Below are positions 1-5,658 of a DNA stretch of 12,472 nt, piece after piece. A program made the position numbers and the translations under genes. This DNA comes from Baffinella frigidus (taxonomy: Eukaryota > Cryptophyceae > Cryptomonadales > Baffinellaceae), in NCBI GenBank assembly GCA_026770585.1, contig MU646405.1, positions 693,023 to 705,494 on the forward strand, read 5' to 3'. Within the stretch, counting starts at the first letter, position 1. Each line of letters starts with the position of its first letter. The notes under the pieces were generated by a model. The model saw only the letters and a list, made by a program, of their open reading frames with translations, was not told where the DNA came from and ran no database searches.

Positions 1-120
1 GGGGGTTAGGATGTAGGAGCATGATGCGCTGAGGGATGAGGGTTTGGGGGTTAGGATGTAGGAGCATGATGAGCTGAGGGATGAGGGTTTGGGGGGTAGG
101 ATGCAGGAGCATGATGCGCG
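1..120 (-). repeat. 45-bp tandem repeat containing copies of the end of TM9SF exon 9
   Basis: A 45-bp unit is present about 2.7 times. On the minus strand each unit joins the exon 9 tail (encoding RIMLLH or LIMLLH) to a C-rich heptamer-like stretch ending in CATCCCTCAG, an acceptor-like sequence. Because 45 is a multiple of three, the minus frame from exon 9 stays open to the left edge (repeating MLLHPNPQTLIPQ). Either the true exon 9 end lies outside the window or one of these copies is the spliced one. Confidence 0.75.
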
Positions 121-3100
121 CCACCATTCCCGATAGGATCACCGATGAGCTCGCGATGCTGTGGTTTGGGGTTTGGGGTTTAGGGTACGATGCTGGTTTC
201 AGGTGTATGTGGTTTGTGGTTTGTGGTTTGTGGTTTGTGGTTTGTGGTTTGTGGTTTGGGGTTGACCGATTTGAAACCGAAACCCTCAACCGTCAAGCCT
301 CAACGCGTGTAAGGCAGAACACCGTCATTGGGAGGGAAGTAACCTGGACCAGTGGATTTCGTCGTGCTGCCACTACATCTTGAGGTACACGAGCCCAGGA
401 CGGGAATGGTGTTCTGTCTCCTTGACCACACAGCGGGCTACGAAGGGATTCTTGGTGGCTGAGCCACCAAGAATCGGTTAGAATATCCGTAGGAACGACC
501 CTATGCCCCTACGAATCTCCTACCGTAGGGTCCTACGGATACTCACCAAGGAGATATGCACGAAATGCCTTGGTAGCCCGGCGTGTGGGGAGCAACCTGA
601 ACCAGTGGATTTCGTCGTCCTGCCACTGCATCTTGAGGTACACGTCCCACCGCGACGCCTGCGTTCAGGTTTTGGGTTTGCGATTCAGAGTTTGGGGTTT
701 AGGGTTTAGGGTTTAGGGTATGGTTCATGGTTTATGGTTTATGGTTTATGGTTTATGGTTTATGGTTTATGGTTTATGGTTTATGGTTTATGATTTAAGA
801 TCTAGGGTTCAGGGTTAAGGGTTTAGGGTTCAGGGTTGAGGAGTTAATGCCAAGGGCGTAGGGTTTAGTGTTTAGGGTTTAAGGTTTAGGGTTTGGGGTT
901 TGGGGTTTGAGGTTTAGAGTTTGGGGTTTGAGGTTTAGAGTTTAGGGTTTAGGGTTTAGGGTGCTGACCCACTTGACGTCGGACTTGACCCAGAGGACGT
1001 CGTACGTGAAGACCACCTGGTTAGGGTTTGGGGTTTGGGGTCTGGGGTTAAGGGTTTGGGGTTGAGGGTTTAGGGTTTAGGGTTCAGAGTTTATAGTTTA
1101 GGGTTCAGGGTTTAGGGTTCAGGGTTTAGGATTTAGGGTTACACGGGTTACACACAGGGGTTACATGGGTTACACACAGGGGATTACATAAAGTTACATA
1201 CAGGGAGTTATACGCGCTACATACAGGGGGTTACATACAGGGGGTAATATGGGTCACATTGAGGTTGAGGGGGTTGCACGGGCTACATATAGGGGGTCAC
1301 AGGGGGTTACATGGGTTACACACAGGGGGGTACAGACAGTTACATACATGGGCCTACCCACCGGGGTTACACGGGTTACATACATTGGGTTACATACAGT
1401 TACATACAGAGAGTTACACACAGGGGGGTCGATGGGTTACACACAGACCTCCTGTTTTTTGTGGGTCTTGAGCTTAAGCCGCGGCGCGTTCGGCTCCGGC
1501 CCGCGCGACGGGTTGCATGTGAAGAGGTCGCACGTGTTGTGCTCCGCGCATTTGTCGTCCCACTTGCCCTGGGAGCGTTTCGGGGTTACCACTAGCAACC
1601 CGAAGCGGCTCAAATCGGGTTTCCCGTCTGTAGTAGTTTTCGCCAGAGGAGCGGGTATTTCTGTGCCAGCCATCTATCTACCCACCTGGGAAATCCCTCG
1701 TTTGGCTCTGGCCCGCGCGACGGGTTGCATGTGAAGAGGTCGCACGTGTTGTGCTCCGCGCATTTGTCATCCCACTTCCCCTGAGAGAGGTTGGGGGTTA
1801 GGGTTCAGGGTGTGAATAGGGGGGATTACTAGTGAATTAGGCTGCATCATGCAGAGATGGCGCTGATGAGTACTAGCGTGGAGGCGGGCACGCTGGCGCC
1901 CACCCAGCGAGCATGCAGAGTTAAGGGGTTCGGATTCAGGGTGTAGGGTGTAGCTTCAGCGGGCATGCATCTCATGGATGCCGCCCGGACTCAACTATGC
2001 GACGCCGATGGGCAACTACGTGTGGCGTGTTTGTTCGGCGCATGCGGGCCTACCGCGCGAGCTAATCGTTTCTACTATATGGTTAGAGACTTCATAGTAA
2101 TAAAGAACACGAGGAAGCAGGAGGGACAGACGACTTTCGGATCACGCTATTCTACTAACAATGCTAGGCTGCACAGTATTTGTTTTTTTTAAAAATGGAG
2201 GAACCTTGTAGCGGTGGTCAATACTCGAGGCCTGCAGCTCGAACCCGACAATGAGAACGCCAGGCTCCTTATACTACACATCTTTATGCCACGCGGTGAT
2301 AAAAAAAAGGAGATTGGGGGGACCTCATAGCGGTGATCAATACTGGAGGCCTTCAGCTCGAATCCGAAAATGAGCACGCCAGGCTCTTTGATCTGGTCAA
2401 TCTGGTTCAATAACAAAAAAAGAGATTGCGGGGACCTCATAGCGGTGGTCAATACTCGAGGCCTTCAACTCGAATCCGACAATGAGCACGCCAGGCTCCT
2501 CGATCTGGTCAATCTGGTTCAATAACAAAAAAAGAGATTGCGGGGACCTCATAGCGGTGGTCAATACTCGAGGCCTTCAACTCGAATCCGACAATGAGCA
2601 CGCCAGGCTCCTCGATCTGGTCGATCTGGTTCCCGCGCCGCTCCACGTTGTGGTACCTGTCTCAGGTTATGCGTTACGCGTTGACGTTGACCTCCACGCG
2701 ACGATAGCCTGTGTACCAAACCCGACCCGTCTTTCTATTATTCCTGCACTACTAAAAGTATTTTTGTTCGGAATCCGCGCAAAGTTGACGGATTTGTGGG
2801 TGAGCAGGACCTGATGGTAATGCGGAGGTGGTTGTTGATGTGGAAGTTGGTGGAGTTGAAGTCCGAGGCCTCCGCGATCGGGTACCCGAGACGGTACGAC
2901 ACGAACTCCTGTTCAGGGTTTGGGGTTTGGGGTTTTGCCACACAGAGGGCGACGAAGGGATTTTCGGGCTCTCAGTGCCCGAGTTTCCGTTACCTTATCA
3001 GTAGGAACCCCACAATGCTTCTTCTTCTTTATTACTCTCGATACAGGTCCTAGAAAGGCCCTTTAGCCTTGAGTTGAGTGATACAATGTCTATGAGCCTC

Positions 3101-5207
3101 AAGAACGAGCCCGCACCGGAAATGCCCCTACGGGTTGCCTACCGTAGGGTCCTAGGTCTTATCGCTTAGGGGTTATTCAAAATCCCTTCGAAGTCCGCTG
3201 TGTGGGGTGTGGGGTTCAGTTGAATCTGATTTCGCATCAAGTCCGATGCCTCTGCGATCGGGTACCCGAGACGGTACGACACCGACTCCGGTTTCAGGTT
3301 TGGGGTTTGGAGTTCCGGGTGTAGGGTTTAGGGTGTGGGGTGCAGGGTTTAGGGTTTAGGATGTAGGGTGTAGGGTTTAGGGTGTAGGGTTTAGGGTGTA
3401 GGGTTTGGGGATTGGGGATTGGGGTTGAAAAGAAGGGGACGCGCAGCAGCCTCCAAACACGCGCTGCGGCACCACTTGAACCAACCCCTCGTGTAATATG
3501 GAACCGCCTCAGGACGGATAGGCCCGCCTTGGGACCTAGCTGAGGAGTGTGTGTAGGCTGTGGAGCGCTTTCCGACTCGGACTGGGAGACCGACTCGAAC
3601 TAGCCTCACCTCTGTGCACTGCTCAGTATTGGTTGTGCGACACTGCACGGCTATGGCGAGGTGGCTAACATCCCCCAAAAATCCTCACCGTGCTGAACGG
3701 GGTTTCCAAATTGAATTGATTTGTTTCCTGGCATTTTGGAAACCACGAGGGACGCGAGACACCCCTACCTGAACAACAGACCCGCCTCAGGAACTGCACG
3801 GACCCGCCTCCGGAGCACCGCACGGGCCCGCTTCGGGACGTGCCGCACCCCCGCACCAACGCCACTTTCCCTGCCTGGGCAGAAAGCTGTTCGGTTTCAG
3901 GGTCGTGTGCCCTGCGGTGTGAACTGCGGTGGGCCCTAGGGCTGCTAGGACGGGACGCGCTCCTGGAGCGCTGGGACCTACCCTATGCAACACCGTACGC
4001 CAAACGTCTCTGGAACCGAACAGGCCACACAGCGGACTACGAAGGGATCTCGTGAACAACCCATAAGTGGATTAGCCCTATGACCCTACGGTAGGCAATA
4101 ATAGGGACACAGGGTTGTTCCTGCGAATTTTCTCACTGATGCTCGCTCAATTTTCGCGAGAAAAGGCCTTGGTATCCCACTGCGTGGGGTGTGTGGGGTG
4201 GGATGCACAGAAGAGGCACTCACCGCGCCATTCTCGTCGCGCAAGACCACGCTTTGACTTTCTGCAGGGGGGAATTCAATTCCGGGAGAATTATCTCCCA
4301 AAGTGCCCGATTCGTGGTACAAATGATGGAAGACTTTTTTTTCTCCATCTCAACCATAGGCGCTTGCGTGGAACAGCAGAGTGACTCACCGCGCCGTTCT
4401 GGTCGCGGAAGACGACGAGCTCAGCGCCCGGGAGGTTGTCGAGCCGCATGTTCGCGCGGTACTTGGCCCCAGCGAAGTCGCGGAACTCGTCCACGTTCTC
4501 CTTGGTCCACACCTTGCGGCATGCCACCTGTAGGGGACGGGGGGGCGTCACGGGGGTGCTCGCGCGCTGGCGGCTGGGAGGCGCTGGGGCGCGCGATGGC
4601 GAGTAGCGGCGTGGGGCGGTGAGGGACCGGGGGGGGGAGGACAGGCAGTCTTGGCGCGGGAGGAGGTCGGGGAGCGGGGGGGCACCTTGCAGAGGCGCGT
4701 GACGTTGGTGTGGCACTTGTACGCGGAGGTCTCCGTGCGCTCGCCAGCAAGCACCTCGCCGAGGTTCTCCGCCAGCGCCTTCTCTCCGCCCTTGGGCTCG
4801 CAGAACGGGATATTGTAGTAGTCAAACTGCCGCGGGCAGGAAAAGGTTCGATCAGAGACACTGCGTTCCACGCCGTCCGGTCTGCTGCACTACACTTGCA
4901 TGCCACGCCCAGCAACAGGCCCCAGCCCGCGGGGCCCATTTGACAGCACGCGTGGAGTCTCGCGCGGGAGACCGGCACACGGGCTTCAGAGGAGTCTGTG
5001 GTGTGCGGTGAGTGGAGCGAGGGGGTGGGAGAGGGCGTGGAGTGCTACCTGGAGCGGCGTGAGATCGGAGGTCAGCGTGTTGACCTTGACGGTGAGCTGT
5101 TCGCCATGTACGTACTTGCGAGGGGCGACACCGGGGAGGTAGAAGCCCGAGCAGGCACACACTAGCCCGAGGACGAACAGCGAAACCAGCTGCGTCCGCG
5201 ACACCAT
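96..5207 (-). CDS. TM9SF/nonaspanin (EMP70 family) gene, exons 1-9, 3' part beyond left edge
   Basis: Nonaspanins are nine-helix Golgi/endosome proteins that help sort membrane proteins. Minus-strand exons: 5207-5049, 4826-4686, 4527-4390, 2908-2811, 2656-2548, 1568-1449, 1016-969, 658-597 and 158 to about 101. All junctions are GT-AG and phases match (0,0,0,2,0,0,0,2). The start ATG at 5207 has A at -3 and G at +4 and opens a signal peptide (MVSRTQLVSLFVLGLVCACS), then the family N-terminus GFYLPGVAPRKY and VNTLTS. Exon 2 has YYNIPFCEP and ENLGEVLAGER; exon 3 has YRANMRLDNLPGAE; exon 4 YRLGYPIAEA and NNHLRITI; exon 5 RYHN and VGFELKASSIDHRYE; exon 6 KWDDKC; exon 7 VVFTYDV and SDVKW; exon 8 ASRWDVYLKM and DDEIHWF; exon 9 SGMVARIMLLH, entering helix 1. 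About 310 of some 600-650 residues are present. No stop or frameshift interrupts the joined exons. Family call is firm; exact subtype is not assigned. Confidence 0.9.
208..262. repeat. Heptamer array of GTGGTTT in TM9SF intron 8
   Basis: Seven to eight near-perfect GTGGTTT units, a one- or two-base variant of the TTTAGGG-like heptamers nearby. Sense-strand form is AAACCAC. Bases 159-200 also carry GGTTTGGGGTTTAGGG, which forms the polypyrimidine side just before exon 9. Confidence 0.85.
344..394 (-). pseudogene. Decayed copy of TM9SF exon 8
   Basis: Minus-strand sequence matches the second half of exon 8 (597-658) with a few substitutions. It still encodes YLKM and DEIHW, but a stop codon (TAG) replaces the CAG after YLKM. 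The donor-side end (CCAG/GTTACT) resembles the parent CAG/GTTGCT. The upstream ASRWD part and an acceptor are not recognisable. It lies in intron 8 on the far side of an inverted-repeat element from the intact exon. Confidence 0.8.
426..590. mobile_element. MITE-like inverted-repeat element 1, CCACACAGCGG family
   Basis: The left end begins CCACACAGCGGGCTACGAAG and the right end is its imperfect reverse complement (TGGTAGCCCGGCGTGTGG, ending near 588-590). The interior holds an inverted pair around TTGGTGGCTGAGCCACCAA and the motif CTACCGTAGGGTCCTACGG. No coding capacity is seen. It lies in TM9SF intron 8 immediately next to the exon 8 donor and between exon 8 and its decayed copy. Related elements are at 2938-3205, 4025-4188 and 7889-8027. 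Confidence 0.7.
664..968. repeat. TM9SF intron 7: degenerate telomere-like heptamers with a TTTATGG array
   Basis: Nearly the whole intron is TTTAGGG-type repeat and variants (GGGTTTG, TTCAGGG, TTTGGGG). A homogeneous TTTATGG array of about ten units occupies roughly 717-792. On the sense (minus) strand this is CCCTAAA/CCATAAA, starting almost directly after the exon 7 donor (GTCAGCACCCTAAACCC). Confidence 0.9.
1017..1448. repeat. TM9SF intron 6: telomere-like heptamers and a GGTTACAYACAGGGG repeat
   Basis: From 1020 to about 1140 there are TTTAGGG-type heptamers. From about 1140 to 1445 a different degenerate repeat takes over, built on GGTTACATACAGGGGG and shorter forms. It gives long repetitive open frames (for example the plus-strand frames from 1249) with protein of GYTQ/LHT type, which I regard as non-coding. 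No gene is seen besides the flanking exons. Confidence 0.85.
1688..1780 (-). pseudogene. Second copy of the 5' two-thirds of TM9SF exon 6
   Basis: Minus-strand copy of exon 6 codons 1-27 (GKWDDKC...CNPSRGPEPN), 212 bases upstream in the transcript. The 27 codons match those at 1568-1488 except four third-position changes (GGC/GGG, GAC/GAT, CCG/CCA twice), all synonymous. It keeps an acceptor (CCAACCTCTCTCAG) preceded by CCCTAACC. After the asparagine it diverges and could end at a donor CAG/GTGGGT near 1687. It lacks the APRLKLKTHKKQE tail that joins correctly to exon 7, so the 1449-1568 copy is taken as the functional exon. It may be an alternative exon rather than a dead one. Confidence 0.75.
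1781..2204. other. TM9SF intron 5, part between exon copies
   Basis: This stretch has a short heptamer run near 1793-1815 and 1935-1955 and otherwise unique sequence. A plus-strand open frame of 75 codons begins at 1965 (MHLMDAARTQLCDADGQL...), but it is antisense to the TM9SF intron, matches no family I know and shows no supporting context. I call no gene here. Confidence 0.5.
2205..2273 (-). pseudogene. TM9SF exon 5 copy 3 (most diverged, open frame)
   Basis: Twenty-three codons (YKEPGVLIVGFELQASSIDHRYK as two parts: YKEPGVLIVG and FELQASSIDHRYK). Against exon 5 it has four synonymous changes and three replacements, all at codon first positions, with no stop or indel in the shared 22 codons. 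It is flanked on the minus strand by an AG (TGTGTAG) and by a GT (AAG/GTTCCT), and both edges fall at phase 0. Confidence 0.75.
2324..2401 (-). pseudogene. TM9SF exon 5 copy 2
   Basis: Seventy-eight bases, 26 codons, homologous to exon 5 from IDQI to HRYE. Differences from exon 5 are four synonymous codons plus E to K and V to F. The minus-strand edges are AACCAG/ATT and GAG/GTCCCC, so it could be spliced as a phase 0-0 exon that does not change the frame. It is separated from copy 1 by only 34 bases. Confidence 0.78.
2436..2513 (-). pseudogene. TM9SF exon 5 copy 1 (nearly identical)
   Basis: Seventy-eight bases identical to the matching part of exon 5 (2548-2625) except one synonymous change (ATC/ATT). 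The 112-bp period comprises this exon piece and a 34-base spacer running GTCCCCGCAATCTC then a T-tract and TTATTGAACCAG. The spacer has GT and AG ends and a pyrimidine tract, and it recurs before copy 2. Confidence 0.8.
2938..3205. mobile_element. MITE-like inverted-repeat element 2, CCACACAGCGG family
   Basis: Ends are CCACACAGAGGGCGACGAAG (left) and, read as reverse complement, CCACACAGCGGACTTCGAAG (right), each followed by GGATTTT. The interior includes TTGCCTACCGTAGGGTCCTA, as in elements 1 and 3. It lies in TM9SF intron 3 between exon 4 and its partial copy. No coding capacity is seen. Confidence 0.72.
3241..3288 (-). pseudogene. Partial copy of TM9SF exon 4
   Basis: The minus strand encodes ES followed by VSYRLGYPIAEASD, the first 16 codons of exon 4 (2861-2908) with few changes, and then diverges to LMRNQ and a stop. 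The CAG acceptor of the parent is changed to CCG, so it probably cannot be spliced the same way. Confidence 0.82.
3296..3425. repeat. Telomere-like heptamer array in TM9SF intron 3
   Basis: TTTAGGG mixed with GTGTAGG and GTTTGGGG variants. The sense strand is CCCTAAA/CCCTACA. A shorter run at 2912-2936 lies directly before exon 4 and supplies its C-rich tract (CCCAAACCCTGAACAG). Confidence 0.88.
3426..4024. other. TM9SF intron 3, central part with a GC-rich minisatellite
   Basis: No exon is recognised here. About three copies of a roughly 27-base unit with core GACCCGCCTCAGGA or GGGCCCGCTTCGGGA lie at 3778-3847. An inverted repeat GGTTTCCAAA / TTTGGAAACC spans 3701-3750. Open frames on both strands across 3391-4059 are repeat- and composition-driven; none resembles a known protein. 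Confidence 0.55.
4025..4188. mobile_element. MITE-like inverted-repeat element 3, CCACACAGCGG family
   Basis: The left end CCACACAGCGGACTACGAAG pairs with the right end CCTTGGTATCCCACTGCGTGG. The interior has CCCTACGGTAGGCAATA, the inverted form of the motif in elements 1 and 2. It lies in TM9SF intron 3 just downstream (in transcript direction) of the exon 3 copy. Confidence 0.65.
4224..4261 (-). pseudogene. Copy of the 3' end of TM9SF exon 3 with its donor site
   Basis: The minus strand encodes VVLRDENGA followed by GTGAGT, matching VVFRDQNGA/GTGAGT at the end of exon 3. An upstream CCCCTGCAG gives a possible acceptor, making a 38-base micro-exon. Its length breaks the reading frame, so it is more likely a decoy or relic than a coding exon. 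Confidence 0.75.
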
Positions 5208-5658
5208 CTTCTCCGCCCGGTTAGAGAGCTGGGGTAATGGGGACGCGGGAACTGTTCACGGAGAGAGCAAACAAACGCGCGCCACGCAGGCAAAAAATCC
5301 AAATTTTGACGAAAGGAGAGGGCCACTTTAGACGTGATGGTGGTCAATCAAAAGTCAACTCAATGACAGAATCACGGAGATTACGAGCTCGTATCCCTGA
5401 ATTTGGCAAAAGTTGAAGGTGCGTCTGGGGGATTGACTTTTGCGATTGCCTCCCGTCTAAGGTTCCGGAGACAACTTTTGGCAAAATTATCTCCGGAACC
5501 CCTGCGACAGGCTGCAGGGCAAAGAGGAGAGGAGCAACGCGCTTGTAGTCTCTCACTTACACGCATAGACAGCACCAGCATCCCTGCAGAGAAGAGTACC
5601 CCCGTCTTTTTCGAGCGAGCAGCGGTGGGTGCAGGCGAGGGGGGCGCAGGTTGCGAGG
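5208..5658. promoter_or_regulatory. Divergent promoter/5'UTR region between TM9SF and CIAO2B
   Basis: The two start codons face away from each other 451 bases apart, so this stretch must hold both 5'UTRs and probably a shared bidirectional promoter. It holds no heptamer arrays, exon copies or foldback families, unlike almost all the rest of the window. An 11-bp inverted repeat (GGTTCCGGAGA at 5461-5471, TCTCCGGAACC at 5490-5500) could be a factor site or a hairpin. A related sequence, GGCAAAAGTTG / ACTTTTGGCAAAA, occurs at about 5405-5415 and 5473-5485. I see no clear TATA box. Open frames here are chance frames. Confidence 0.6.

Larger units (their letters stand above)
2191..2640. repeat. 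112-bp tandem array spanning TM9SF exon 5 and its three copies
   Basis: Four units: two periods of 112 bases and one of about 119. Each contains the exon 5 core and the first bases of the following intron. Divergence grows away from the intact exon (copy 1 almost identical, copy 3 most changed), which suggests stepwise duplication. Plus-strand frames across it (AVVNTRGLQLESDNEHARL) are the antisense shadow of the exon. Confidence 0.88.

Noticed and set aside
81-383. 100-codon plus-strand open frame (VVCGLWF repeats)
   Set aside because: It is made of the GTGGTTT heptamer array and the antisense of TM9SF exon 9 and the exon 8 copy; no independent coding signal.
426-590. CRISPR array or tRNA-like hairpin
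   Set aside because: Only one inverted pair without regular spacers, no cloverleaf or conserved tRNA boxes, and a eukaryotic setting.
1-1140. True chromosome end (telomere) at the left edge
   Set aside because: The heptamers are degenerate, interrupted by conserved TM9SF exons, and change orientation with gene direction.
1249-1734. 161-codon and overlapping plus-strand frames with GYTQ/LHT repeats
   Set aside because: Translation of the GGTTACATACAGGGG repeat followed by the antisense of TM9SF exon 6; several frames are open at once, as expected for a repeat.
2482-2814. Plus-strand frame over the 112-bp array as a repeat protein
   Set aside because: 112 is not a multiple of three and the minus strand gives a clear nonaspanin exon (GFELKASSIDHRYE) that splices in phase.
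4191-4978. Long overlapping frames on both strands in the GC-rich part
   Set aside because: They run through TM9SF introns 1-2; conserved residues are confined to exons 2 and 3.
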